Shown here: positions 1 through 8,521 of the stretch, one piece after another
Numbering within the stretch: the first letter of the stretch is position 1
Layout: each line of letters starts with the position of its first letter
DNA from: Mesorhizobium sp. ORS 3324
GTDB taxonomy: Bacteria; Pseudomonadota; Alphaproteobacteria; Rhizobiales; Rhizobiaceae
Direction of reading: 5' to 3'
Length of the DNA stretch: 64,000 bases
Assembly: GCA_000824825.2 (NCBI GenBank)
Contig: LM655206.1
Location: 213,368-277,367, forward strand
Program-made: the position numbers and the translations under genes
Notes under the pieces: generated by a model
What the model was told of the DNA's origin: nothing
Database searches by the model: none
What the model saw: the letters and a program-made list of their open reading frames with translations, nothing else

Positions 1-609
1 GAGGCCGGGCAATGCGAGACGGCGCTGGTTTTTTCGTCGGAGGTCGCCTCGCGCGCCCTGCCGTGGCGGGACGCGCCGGAGGTCGCAGCACTCTTTGGCG
101 ACGGCGCGGCGGCGGCCGTGCTGCGCAGGGCCGAGCCCGGCGAGGGCAGGGTGGCGGCGAGCCTGATGCGCACCTATCCCTCCGGCTGGGAGGCCTGCAG
201 TATTGGCTCGGGCGGCACCCGCTTCGACTTCCACAAGGAGCCGGAAGATTTTGCCCGCCACGCCCTGTTCCATATGGACGGCAAGGAGCTGTTTCGCCTC
301 ACGTCCCGCCATTTCAACGGCTTCGTCGCGGCGCTGCTGGAGCGCGCCGGCTGGCGGCATGAGGATGTCGACCTCGTCGTGCCGCACCAAGCGAGCCCGT
401 TCGCGCTCGCGCATATGGCGCGCCAGACGGGCTTTGCGCCGGAAAAGCTGGTCGATATTGCGGCTCGCTTCGGCAACCAGATCGCGGCGTCCATCCCCTT
501 TGCGCTCGATGTCGCGCGCCGCGAGGGTCGCGTGGCGCCGGGCATGAAGCTGCTCTTCCTCGGCACCTCCGCCGGCGTGTCCTTCGGCGGCATGGCGATC
601 GAGGCCTGA
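1..609 (+). CDS. 3-oxoacyl-ACP synthase III (KAS III/OleA-like), 3' part
   Basis: The frame is open from the first base, so the 5' end and the catalytic Cys lie outside the window; 202 residues remain. KAS III enzymes join an acyl-CoA to a malonyl or second acyl unit in the cytoplasm. Visible hallmarks are LFGDGAAAAVL near the start, the catalytic His in VPHQAS (codon 385-387) and the catalytic Asn in FGNQIAASIP (codon 475-477), ending in the usual glycine-rich LGTSAGVSFGG. The next gene starts 2 bases after the stop. The neighbours (SDR reductase, hydrolase, adenylating enzyme) suggest a specialised condensing enzyme rather than housekeeping FabH; an OleA-like role is possible but unproven. 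Confidence 0.88.
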   Translation, partial: EAGQCETALVFSSEVASRALPWRDAPEVAALFGDGAAAAVLRRAEPGEGRVAASLMRTYPSGWEACSIGSGGTRFDFHKEPEDFARHALFHMDGKELFRLTSRHFNGFVAALLERAGWRHEDVDLVVPHQASPFALAHMARQTGFAPEKLVDIAARFGNQIAASIPFALDVARREGRVAPGMKLLFLGTSAGVSFGGMAIEA

Positions 610-611
610 CG

Positions 612-1592
612 ATGGCCGTGCTCGTCACCGGCGCCAGCGGGTTCCTCGGCTCTCATGTGCTCGAGCGCCTTGCGGCAATGGGCAGGCCGGCGCTCGGGCT
701 GGGCCGCGATGCAGCACGCTGCGCCGCGCTGGAGGCCGCCGGCCATCGCCTCATTCGCCATGATCTTGCGCAGCCGCTCGATGGTGTGCTCGACCCGCGG
801 GTCGGCAAGGTTGAGCGGATCATCCATTGCGCCGCGCTCTCGGCACCCTTCGGCCGGCTGCAGGATTTCGAGTTGGCCAATGTCGCGGCGACGCGGAACC
901 TCCTCGATTTCGCGAGGCGCCAGGGCGTTGGCCGCTTCGTCCACATCTCCAGCCCGTCCGTCTGCTTTGCCTTTCGCGACCAGCTCGGCCTGACCGAGGA
1001 CATGGCCTTGCCCGACCCGGTGAACCACTATGCCCGCACCAAGCGCGAGGCGGAGAAGCTCGTGCTCGCCGCGCCGGCCATCCACCCCGTGGTGCTGAGG
1101 CCGCGCGGCATTTACGGCGCCGGCGACCGTGCCTTGCTGCCGCGCCTCATCAAGGCGGCGAAGAGCCGGCCGCTGCCGCTGTTTCGCGGTGGCCGGGCGG
1201 CGATCGATCTCACCCATGTCGACGACGTCGTCGATGCCGTCATGGCCGCGCTTGCCGCACCCCGCCAGGCTGAGGGAGAGGTCTTCAACATTTCCGGCGG
1301 CGAGGTCCTGCCGGTACGCCGCATCGCCGACGAGGCCTGCGCCCGCGCCGGCATTGAAGCACGCTGGCGGCCGATGCCGCTCATGCCGGTTATGCTTGCA
1401 GCAGGACTGATGGAAGCGGTTGCGCTGAGGCTGCCCGGCCGGCCCGAGCCGCCGGTCACCCGCTATGGGCTCGGCCTCTTCGCCTATGCGCAAAGCCTCG
1501 ATCTCTCCAAGACGAAACGCCTGCTCGGGTGGGCGCCAAAGATTTCCTTCGAGCAAGGGCTCGATCGCACCTTCGGCGGAGCCGCGTCATGA
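612..1592 (+). CDS. NAD(P)-dependent epimerase/dehydratase-type SDR
   Basis: A 326-residue extended SDR with the N-terminal Rossmann motif TGASGFLG (about residues 6-13) and catalytic Y140-x3-K144 in YARTK. The fold matches the 3-beta-hydroxysteroid dehydrogenase/OleD branch as well as sugar epimerases. Next to a KAS III gene, a reductase acting on a beta-keto acyl product is the more attractive reading, but this is inference from context. The ATG lies 2 bases after the KAS III stop, and its stop overlaps the next start (ATGA), so the genes are translationally coupled. Confidence 0.85.
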   Translation: MAVLVTGASGFLGSHVLERLAAMGRPALGLGRDAARCAALEAAGHRLIRHDLAQPLDGVLDPRVGKVERIIHCAALSAPFGRLQDFELANVAATRNLLDFARRQGVGRFVHISSPSVCFAFRDQLGLTEDMALPDPVNHYARTKREAEKLVLAAPAIHPVVLRPRGIYGAGDRALLPRLIKAAKSRPLPLFRGGRAAIDLTHVDDVVDAVMAALAAPRQAEGEVFNISGGEVLPVRRIADEACARAGIEARWRPMPLMPVMLAAGLMEAVALRLPGRPEPPVTRYGLGLFAYAQSLDLSKTKRLLGWAPKISFEQGLDRTFGGAAS

Positions 1593-2422
1593 AGACCGTC
1601 TTCGCCAACAGCGCCTGGGTGAATGCCGCCGAGCGGCTCATCCTGCGCGGCGGCGGCTGGCGGAGCGTGCGTCTGCGCGTCCGCTACGGGCTGATCGTTC
1701 ATCCCGCGCAAGGTCCGGTGCTGGTCGATACCGGCTATACAGCTGAAGCCTTAACTGGAGAAAGACGCGGCCGGATGCTGCGCCTCTATGGCGCCCTGCT
1801 GAAACCCAAGCTCAACGCCGCCGAACAGGTCTTGCCGGTGCTGAAGCATTTCGGCCTGTCGCCGAATGACATCCGCACCGTTATCGTCACCCATTTCCAT
1901 GCCGACCACATTTCGGGCCTTTCGCTGTTTCCCAAGGCGCGTTTCGTCGCGAGCGACGCGGCCTGGGCGCGGGTCAAGGCGCGCACGCCGCGGCAGAATT
2001 GGCGCCACGGCGTTTTCACCGAGCTCTTTCCGGCCGACTTCGACGCACGCCTTGACGGGCTGTCCTCCAGGCCGCACGTCGAAGCGCGCGACGGCGTGCC
2101 CGGTGGCGCCGACCTCTTCGGCGACGGCAGCGTGATCGCGGTCGATCTTCCGGGACATGCCGACGGCCAGTTCGGCCTGCTGTTCACCGGCCTCGAACGG
2201 CCGCTGCTCTATGCCGTGGATGTGCAATGGCTGCTCACCGCCTTGACCGAAAAACGCACGCCCGGATTCCCGGCCACGCTGATTGCCGAGGACGCCGCGT
2301 CGATCGAGCCGACCAGCGCCATGCTGCGCCGCTTCATCGCCGCCGGCGGCGAGGTGATGCTCTGCCATGATCCCGCGCCGGCAGCCTACGATCTCGCATT
2401 GAGCGATCCGGAGGCGACATGA
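1589..2422 (+). CDS. MBL-fold metallo-hydrolase
   Basis: A 277-residue metallo-beta-lactamase-fold protein. The metal-binding signature HxHxDH is seen as H102-F-H104-A-D106-H107, followed by further His/Asp positions (DLPGHADGQFG, then a Cys-His near the C-terminus). It resembles the N-acyl homoserine lactonase/glyoxalase II group of hydrolases. The ATG at 1589 overlaps the upstream TGA (ATGA); a longer in-frame start at 1529 would invade the SDR gene and is less likely. In this operon it could hydrolyse a thioester or lactone intermediate. The substrate is unknown. Confidence 0.85.
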   Translation: MKTVFANSAWVNAAERLILRGGGWRSVRLRVRYGLIVHPAQGPVLVDTGYTAEALTGERRGRMLRLYGALLKPKLNAAEQVLPVLKHFGLSPNDIRTVIVTHFHADHISGLSLFPKARFVASDAAWARVKARTPRQNWRHGVFTELFPADFDARLDGLSSRPHVEARDGVPGGADLFGDGSVIAVDLPGHADGQFGLLFTGLERPLLYAVDVQWLLTALTEKRTPGFPATLIAEDAASIEPTSAMLRRFIAAGGEVMLCHDPAPAAYDLALSDPEAT

Positions 2423-3675
2423 ACGCTCTGGTGGAAGCGGTCGGCTCCTTTGCCCTGACGCGCTGGGTCTCGCGCAAGAGCCGCTCGGAGTTCGAGCGCT
2501 GGCAGGCGGCGGCCTTGCGCCGCTTTCTCGACCGCGATCTGCCGCGCGCGCCTTTCTATGGAAAGGCGCCGGCGCGTCTCTGCGACTTGCCGGTCACCGA
2601 CAAGGCCTTGCTGATGGCGCGCTTCGAGGATTTCAACATCCATGGCCTGACCGCCACCGAGGCCTGGGCGGCGCTGGCACGCGAAGGGCGCGCCGGGTCG
2701 CTCACCGTCGGCGCCAGCACCGGCACCTCGGGCAATCGCGGCCTGTTCGTGATTTCGGAACCCGAAAAATATCGCTGGCTGGGCGCGATCCTCGCCAAGG
2801 CGGCGCACGATCTTGTCTGGCGCGGCATGCGCGTCGCCGTCATCCTGCCGCAGAACAACGGGCTCTATGACAGCGCCCGCAAATCGAAACTGATCAAGCT
2901 CGCCTTCTTCGACCTGACGCTCGGGCCGGAACGCTGGCGGCAGACGCTGGAAACCTTCGACCCGACGGTGATCATCGCGCCGCCGAAGATTCTGCGGCGT
3001 TTCGCGGCCGAGGACTTCCGGCTCCGGCCGAAGCGGATTTTCTCGGCTGCCGAGACGCTCGATCCGGTCGACCGTCCGGCGATCGAGGCCTTCTTCAAGC
3101 TGCCGCTCGACCAGATCTACATGGCGACTGAAGGCCTGTTCGCCGTCACCTGCCGGCACGGCGGCCTGCATCTTGCCGAGGACTCCGTCTTCTTCGAATT
3201 CGAGCCGGCGGGCGATGGGCTGGTGACCCCACTGGTCACTGCTTTTCGCCGCCGCACACAAATCATGGCGCGCTATAGGATGAACGACCTGCTGCGGCTC
3301 TCGGACCAGCCTTGCCGCTGCGGCTCGCCGTTGCGCTGCGTGGATGAGATCGTCGGCCGCATGGACGACGTCTTCCGTCTTGCTTCGGCAAACGGCCCGA
3401 TCCTCGTCACGCCCGATGTGCTGCGCAACGCCGTGCTCAAGGCCGACCGCCGCATCGACGATTTCCGCCTCATCCAGACTGCACCGGATGCCATCGAGTT
3501 GAGGCTTCCGCCGACACTGTCCGTTGAAGCTGCGGCCGCTGCTCACCAAGCGGTGCACATGCTGCTGGAAGCGCGAAAGGCGAGCGTCACGGTCACTCTC
3601 ATCCGCGCGACGCTGCCGCTCGAGACGAGCCGCAAGCTGCGCCGCGTCGAATGCCGGCTGGCGCGCGCGCCGTGA
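2419..3675 (+). CDS. PaaK/F390 synthetase-like adenylate-forming enzyme
   Basis: A 418-residue member of the PaaK/CapK/coenzyme F390 synthetase branch of adenylating enzymes. The Ser/Thr/Gly-rich nucleotide-binding loop GASTGTSGNRG lies at about residues 98-108, and a C-terminal CGSPLRCVDEIVGRMDD segment resembles the hinge region of phenylacetate-CoA ligases. Such enzymes activate a carboxylate as an acyl-AMP. The ATG overlaps the preceding TGA (ATGA). Rhizobial homologues are often labelled 'F390 synthetase-related', but F390 chemistry is implausible here, and activation of an aromatic or fatty acid for this pathway is more likely. The substrate cannot be read from the sequence. Confidence 0.82.
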   Translation: MNALVEAVGSFALTRWVSRKSRSEFERWQAAALRRFLDRDLPRAPFYGKAPARLCDLPVTDKALLMARFEDFNIHGLTATEAWAALAREGRAGSLTVGASTGTSGNRGLFVISEPEKYRWLGAILAKAAHDLVWRGMRVAVILPQNNGLYDSARKSKLIKLAFFDLTLGPERWRQTLETFDPTVIIAPPKILRRFAAEDFRLRPKRIFSAAETLDPVDRPAIEAFFKLPLDQIYMATEGLFAVTCRHGGLHLAEDSVFFEFEPAGDGLVTPLVTAFRRRTQIMARYRMNDLLRLSDQPCRCGSPLRCVDEIVGRMDDVFRLASANGPILVTPDVLRNAVLKADRRIDDFRLIQTAPDAIELRLPPTLSVEAAAAAHQAVHMLLEARKASVTVTLIRATLPLETSRKLRRVECRLARAP

Positions 3676-4817
3676 ACGGGGCGGCCGTCATGGAAAAGCC
3701 GATCCAACAGGCCGACCGGGTGGAGAATAGCCCGGCCAAGGTCGAGGCTTTCGTGCGGCTGTTCAACGAGGTGCCGGTAAGCGATCTCGTCGCCAACCTG
3801 ACGACTAGGGTCGAAACCTTCGAGATTGCGGGCAGGAGCTTTCCGCTCACTCTTAACGATGCTGCTGAAGCGCCGAACTGCTATATCTGCTGCCCGTCAA
3901 GCGCCTATATCGACTATGCGATAGACGAGACGCGCAACTTCGCGGCCCACCCGCTGCTGCGCCGCGCGCTCAAGGCCCTGATCGGCGCCTGCGCGCCGCT
4001 GGTCCGGGCAAGCGGCCTCGATCATCAGGTGCAGGTCAACAACTGGCTCTATTCCACCAATCCGGTGCCGCTGCTCGATCGGGAGACGGTTGCGGCGCTC
4101 CGCACGGCGCTGGTCGCGCGTTTTCCCGATCGCGCCATCGTCATCCGCTCGCTGAACGAGATCGCCGATCCGGCGAGCATCGCCGCGCTGAAGGCCGAGG
4201 GCTTTCGAATGCTGGCCGCGCGGCAAATCTACATCTTCGCCGACCGCAGCGCCGCTCCCGCCATGACCAAGAACCTGAGACGCGACCGCAAGCAGCTCGG
4301 CGCCACACGTTTCGAGCGGGTCGGAGATGCCGATTTCACCGAGGCCGATTATGCGCGCGCCGAAGTGCTCTACAACATGCTCTATCTGGAAAAATACACG
4401 CCGCTCAATCCGCACTACACGGCCCGCTACATTGCCGAGATGCATCGGCGCGGCATCATCAGCCTTGCCGGCCTGCGCCGCCCCGGCGGCGAGCTGGTCG
4501 CCGTCACCGGCCTGTTCGAGAATGGCGGCACGCTTACCCAGCCCATCGTCGGCTACGACACCAGCCTGCCGATCGGCGACGGGCTCTACCGAATGGTGGT
4601 GGCGATGGGTCAGGACCACGCCACGGCGCGCGGCCTGTTCTTCAACATGAGCGCCGGCGCGGCAGGCTTCAAACGCCTGCGCGGCGCCGTTGCAGCAATC
4701 GAGTACAACGCCGTCTATGCCGGGCACCTGCCCCGCCGGCGGCGCCTCGCGATCCGCATGATGGAGACGGTGCTGGCGCGGGTCGGCATTCCTCTGCTCA
4801 GGAGATTCGAGCTGTGA
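3672..4817 (+). CDS. GNAT-fold (FemAB/BioF2-like) acyltransferase, putative
   Basis: About 381 residues. The C-terminal half (from about residue 190) resembles the BioF2/FemAB type of GNAT acyltransferases, with MTKNLRRDRKQLG, a YNMLYLEKYTPLNPHYT segment and GLFFNMSAGAAGFKRLRG near the end. The N-terminal half has no motif I recognise. I chose GTG 3672, which overlaps the upstream stop as do all the other junctions in this operon; ATG 3651 and ATG 3690 are alternatives. The acyl donor and acceptor are unknown; in context it may attach an acyl or aminoacyl group to the pathway product. Confidence 0.7.
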   Translation: MNGAAVMEKPIQQADRVENSPAKVEAFVRLFNEVPVSDLVANLTTRVETFEIAGRSFPLTLNDAAEAPNCYICCPSSAYIDYAIDETRNFAAHPLLRRALKALIGACAPLVRASGLDHQVQVNNWLYSTNPVPLLDRETVAALRTALVARFPDRAIVIRSLNEIADPASIAALKAEGFRMLAARQIYIFADRSAAPAMTKNLRRDRKQLGATRFERVGDADFTEADYARAEVLYNMLYLEKYTPLNPHYTARYIAEMHRRGIISLAGLRRPGGELVAVTGLFENGGTLTQPIVGYDTSLPIGDGLYRMVVAMGQDHATARGLFFNMSAGAAGFKRLRGAVAAIEYNAVYAGHLPRRRRLAIRMMETVLARVGIPLLRRFEL

Positions 4818-5803
4818 GCGAGAGAAGGGATCACTGGCAGGCGGTGGCGTTGTCCGCCGACATCGGTAGGCGGCCGAAACGGATCCTGTTCGACGGCGCG
4901 CCCGTTGTGCTGTTCCGTTCGGCGCAGGGCATTGCCGCCTTGTTCGACCGCTGCCCGCACCGGCTGGTCGAGCTGTCGACCGGCAAGGTCGTCAGTGGCG
5001 AGATCGAATGCCCGTACCACGGCTGGCGCTATGACGGCGAAGGCCGCTGCACCGCCATTCCCGGCCATGTCGGCGCCATGCCGCATTACCGGGTCCGCCG
5101 CTACGCCGCGATCGAGCGTGACGGCGTCATCTTCATCTCCTCCGGCACGCCGCAGGCCGAGCCCTACCTCCATTGCATGCAGGGCAAGGACATTATCGTG
5201 CGGCGCGTGCGCAGTTCGACGCAGTCGACTGTGCTCGATGCCGTCGAGAACATTCTGGATGCCACTCACACCCATTTCACGCATAAGGGCCTGCTGCGCG
5301 GCCTGACTTCGAAGCGTCATCTTGTGCGGGTCGAGGTGACAGGCGGCGAGGGTTGGGTCGAGGCCCACTACACCGGCGAGGATCGCCAGCAGGGCCTGAT
5401 CAGCCGGCTGCTGGAAGGGGAGCGTACGAAGACCATCGGCCGCTTCCGCCATCCCGGCATCGCCGAGCTCGAATACTGGGGCAGGGACGGGCTGGTGCTC
5501 GCCACCACTTTCCATCTTCGCCAAGCAGACGAACGCACCGTCGAGGGCGTCGGCTGGCTGATCGGCCGGCGCCAGGGCCCGCTTGGCGAGCTCAAGGCAC
5601 TCGCCTTCAAGCCGCTCTTCACCATCGCGCTGCATCAGGACCGCCGCGTGCTGAAATCCGCAAGCGACAACGCCCGCTTCGCGCCGCAAGCCCTGCCGGT
5701 GATCGGCCCGCTCGATTTCCTGCGCCGCGACATCGCGGCAATCATGGAGGGGAAACTGCCGCCGGCGGCAAGCGAGCCGAGGGTGCATGAGATCGAGTTA
5801 TGA
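4814..5803 (+). CDS. Rieske [2Fe-2S] oxygenase (VanA-type alpha subunit)
   Basis: A 329-residue Rieske non-haem iron oxygenase. The Rieske cluster ligands are clear: C47-x-H49 (CPHR) and C66-x2-H69 (CPYHGWRYDGEG). The mononuclear iron site is in D149-ATHTHFTH157. The size and single-subunit form match the VanA/demethylase group, which receive electrons from a separate reductase; no reductase gene is visible nearby. The GTG start overlaps the preceding TGA (GTGA). As last gene of the operon it probably hydroxylates or demethylates the pathway product. Confidence 0.87.
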   Translation: MSERRDHWQAVALSADIGRRPKRILFDGAPVVLFRSAQGIAALFDRCPHRLVELSTGKVVSGEIECPYHGWRYDGEGRCTAIPGHVGAMPHYRVRRYAAIERDGVIFISSGTPQAEPYLHCMQGKDIIVRRVRSSTQSTVLDAVENILDATHTHFTHKGLLRGLTSKRHLVRVEVTGGEGWVEAHYTGEDRQQGLISRLLEGERTKTIGRFRHPGIAELEYWGRDGLVLATTFHLRQADERTVEGVGWLIGRRQGPLGELKALAFKPLFTIALHQDRRVLKSASDNARFAPQALPVIGPLDFLRRDIAAIMEGKLPPAASEPRVHEIEL

Positions 5804-5833
5804 TGGTTCGCGGGAAAGCAAGGATGCGTGGAG

Positions 5834-6009
5834 TTCCTTCGCACCCCCCTCTGTCCTGCCGGACATCTCCCTCGCAAGGGGGGAGATTGACGGTCATCGC
5901 CGATTTCGCCAATCGCCAACGTTCGGGAGGGGCGCGGTGCACGAAACTGCCACAATCTCCCCCCTTGTGGGGGAGATGGCCGGCAGGCCAGAGGGGGTGC
6001 TGTCCCGCC
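5834..6009. repeat. Palindromic intergenic repeat, family A, copy 1
   Basis: Two arms of about 50 bp form an inverted repeat. The left arm runs from about 5834 to 5889 and contains GGACATCTCCCTCGCAAGG; the right arm runs from about 5952 to 6009 and contains CCTTGTGGGGGAGATGGCC. The centre is unrelated sequence. It lies between two convergent genes. It resembles the mosaic palindromic elements (RIME type) known from rhizobia. Diverged relatives occur at 29438-29611 and 61574-61818. Confidence 0.8.
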
Positions 6010-6013
6010 AACG

Positions 6014-7180
6014 TCAGGGACAATCCGCCGGCCCATTCCACTCGATGTCCCGCGTAGATACCGCCTGCAGGCTGATGCGTTGGCGAAAAGCCACGCCGGC
6101 GATCTCCGCCAGCGCCGTCCATTGCGCCTTCACCGGCGTCGGGTCCGCTGGCCAGTCGAGCAGTTCCTGGCCTTCGCGCATCGCCTTTCGGAAGCGGCCG
6201 AGACCGCCTGAACGCAGCGCCGCCGGCAGCCCGTAGATCCACATGGCAAGCCGTACCGTTTGCGGCGCGGTGACATCGGGCATGACCTCGGGGCCATCGC
6301 CAAGCACGGCATCGGCAAACCGAGCCGGGTCGCGGAAGAAATGCAGGCCGCTCACCGCGCGCGGATTGCACTCCAGCGGCAGCACGCGGCCGTCCGCCTC
6401 ACGCATCAGGTCGAAGGAGATCTGCCCGGTCCACGAGGTGCCGGCGACGATGCGCTCGACCAGTTTGCGCGCCGCTCCATCCTCGACCCGTTCGAAGAAG
6501 ATGCCGGCGCCCCTGCCTGCGCGATAGGGCGAGCGGTAGAGCGCCAGCGCCTTGAGCCTGCCGTCGCGCGCCACGGCATAGGCGCTGATCTCCTCGCCAT
6601 CGATGAAACGCTGCGCCACCCACGGCATGGCGGGCGAGGGGACGATGGCGTCGAGGAAGTCCGGCGTCGGACGAAGCCGCACCTGGCTGGCGAAGCGCGA
6701 CCAGACCGGCTTGAACACCAGCTCGCGCGACCGGCCGCGGACGGCTTCAACATCGTCGCGCGAACTGAGCAGCACCGTCTCCGGCACGGCGAGCCCAAGT
6801 TTCTCGGCCAGCCGAATGAAGGCGTGCTTGTTGTGGACTTCCGCCAGCAGATCGATGCCGGGCGCGAGCAGCGGCGCGGGCATTGCCCGCCCGCGCCAGA
6901 CAAGCGCGAGGTGAAAGACTTCCTCGCAGGTCGGGATGACCAGCTCTATGCCTTCTGTCCGAACCAGCGCCTCGACCGCCTCGGCATAGGCCTGCGGCTC
7001 GAAGCGCGGCGGCGGCAGGCGATGGTAGCGCGCGCAGGCCTTGCTCGCGGCAGCGATCGGACGCGCCGGCGTGTCGGCAAGGATCACCCGGCGACCGGCG
7101 CCATGAAGCAGGCGCGCCAGATGCAGCGCCACTGGCGCGCGCGCCCCGGTGACGAGCACGGTCTTGTCAGCCCCCGGCAT
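6014..7180 (-). CDS. ATP-grasp domain ligase
   Basis: A 388-residue ATP-grasp protein. The N-terminus has a Rossmann-like pre-ATP-grasp fold (VLVTGARAPVALHLARLL). The central part holds the ATP-binding lysine segment LVFKPVWSRFASQV, and the metal-binding strand is LPLECNPRAVSGLHFF near residue 285. ATP-grasp enzymes join a carboxylate to an amine or thiol through an acyl-phosphate. The layout is closer to the CarB/PylC-like group than to D-Ala ligase. It follows the M20 amidohydrolase gene by 63 bp on the same strand and converges on the KAS III operon, so it may act in the same pathway. The substrate is unknown. Confidence 0.82.
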   Translation of the reverse strand: MPGADKTVLVTGARAPVALHLARLLHGAGRRVILADTPARPIAAASKACARYHRLPPPRFEPQAYAEAVEALVRTEGIELVIPTCEEVFHLALVWRGRAMPAPLLAPGIDLLAEVHNKHAFIRLAEKLGLAVPETVLLSSRDDVEAVRGRSRELVFKPVWSRFASQVRLRPTPDFLDAIVPSPAMPWVAQRFIDGEEISAYAVARDGRLKALALYRSPYRAGRGAGIFFERVEDGAARKLVERIVAGTSWTGQISFDLMREADGRVLPLECNPRAVSGLHFFRDPARFADAVLGDGPEVMPDVTAPQTVRLAMWIYGLPAALRSGGLGRFRKAMREGQELLDWPADPTPVKAQWTALAEIAGVAFRQRISLQAVSTRDIEWNGPADCP

Positions 7181-7243
7181 CAGCTCTCGCGATCGTTTCA
7201 GTCGCGAGACCGTTGCGCGAAATCTCCTTGCTTGGCAATCACG

Positions 7244-8422
7244 CTACCTTCCGCCGGCCGGCAAGGCGCGCTGAACGACATTGAGGAAGAAGCGGATGCT
7301 GATCGGGACGACGGCGTCGTTGAAGACGAAGCGGTCGCCATGCAGCCCGGCGCCGGGGCCGACATCGCCGGCGCCGATCCAGACATAGGCGCCGTCGCCG
7401 ACGCCCTGCAGCAGGAAAGCAAAGTCCTCGCAGCCCATGCTGGGCTGGAAGTCGGTCGCGACGCGCTCCGTGCCGACCGTGTCCGCTCCGGCCAAGGCCG
7501 TGAGCGCCGCGCCGGTTGCCGGGTTCACCACCGGCGGATACCCGCGCTTGTAGGTGAGCGCGGCGGCGGCGCCGTGCATCGCGGCCGTTGCCTGCGCCAC
7601 CCGCTCGATCTCCGCCGCGCAGTGGTCGGAAAGCCTGCGGTCGTAGAAGCGGCAGGTGCCTTCGACCTTCACCTCGCCCGGCACGAAATTGTTGAAGCGG
7701 CCGCCATGGATCTGCGTCACCGACAGCACGGCGGGCGACAGCGGATCGACGCTGCGTGAAACCAGCCGCTGGATCGCGGTCACGAAACTGGCTGCCGCAA
7801 GCAGCGGATCGTCGCCCAGATGCGGCATCGCCGCATGGCAGCCGCTGCCGCGAAAGACGATCTCGAAATCGTCGACCGCCGCCATTTGCGGCCCGGCGCG
7901 CACGCCGATATGGCCTTCCGGAAAGCCCGGCCAGTTGTGGATGGCAAACACCTGGTCGACCGGAAAGCGCTTCAGCAGTCCGTCCTCGATCATCCTCTTG
8001 CCGCCGCCCAGCACCTCCTCGGCCGGCTGGAAGACGAACACAACCGTGCCGTCGAAGCTGTCGCTCTCGGCAAGCAGCTTCGCCGCGCCGAGCAGGATCG
8101 CGGTGTGGCCGTCATGGCCGCAGGCATGCATGACGCCGTCCTTGCGGGAGGCGTAGGCCAGGCCGGTTGCTTCCTTGATAGGCAGGGCGTCGAGCTCCGC
8201 CCGCAGCGCGATCGCCTTGCCGCTCGTGCCCTTCGTCAGCGTCGCCACCACGGCCGTCGCGCTGACATCGGTGTGCACGGCAAGGCCAAATTCCTTGAGC
8301 TTCACCGCGACAAAAGCCGCCGTCTCGTATTCGGCGAAGCCGAGCTCCGGATTGGCGTGGATCGCCCGCCGCCAGCCGATCACCTCGGGCACGATCGCCG
8401 CTATCCTGTCGTCTTCCCGCAT
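7244..8422 (-). CDS. M20-family amidohydrolase (hippurate/IAA-amino acid hydrolase-like)
   Basis: A 392-residue M20D metallopeptidase. Metal-site motifs are HACGHDGHTA, the general-base region FQPAEEVLGGG and the C-terminal MGCEDFAFLL. Members cleave N-acyl amino acids such as hippurate, N-acetyl amino acids or auxin conjugates. I chose ATG 8422 because GGAG sits just upstream and the protein then begins directly with the family domain (VIGWRRAIHANPELG); the open frame upstream to 8923 is spurious. The start is 99 bp from a divergent AraC regulator, which may control it. Confidence 0.88.
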   Translation of the reverse strand: MREDDRIAAIVPEVIGWRRAIHANPELGFAEYETAAFVAVKLKEFGLAVHTDVSATAVVATLTKGTSGKAIALRAELDALPIKEATGLAYASRKDGVMHACGHDGHTAILLGAAKLLAESDSFDGTVVFVFQPAEEVLGGGKRMIEDGLLKRFPVDQVFAIHNWPGFPEGHIGVRAGPQMAAVDDFEIVFRGSGCHAAMPHLGDDPLLAAASFVTAIQRLVSRSVDPLSPAVLSVTQIHGGRFNNFVPGEVKVEGTCRFYDRRLSDHCAAEIERVAQATAAMHGAAAALTYKRGYPPVVNPATGAALTALAGADTVGTERVATDFQPSMGCEDFAFLLQGVGDGAYVWIGAGDVGPGAGLHGDRFVFNDAVVPISIRFFLNVVQRALPAGGR

Positions 8423-8521
8423 CGTCTTATCTCCGTTCCAATGCGGCGATGTTGCCAATGCTCCAGGCTCTCGTCTTGAACGGGATTGACGGGCAGGGCG
8501 GTTTCGAGAAGGCTTGCCGCC

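Noticed and set aside
6243..7759. A plus-strand open frame of about 499 codons across the ATP-grasp and M20 genes
   Set aside because: It is antisense to two genes with clear domain motifs and itself shows none.
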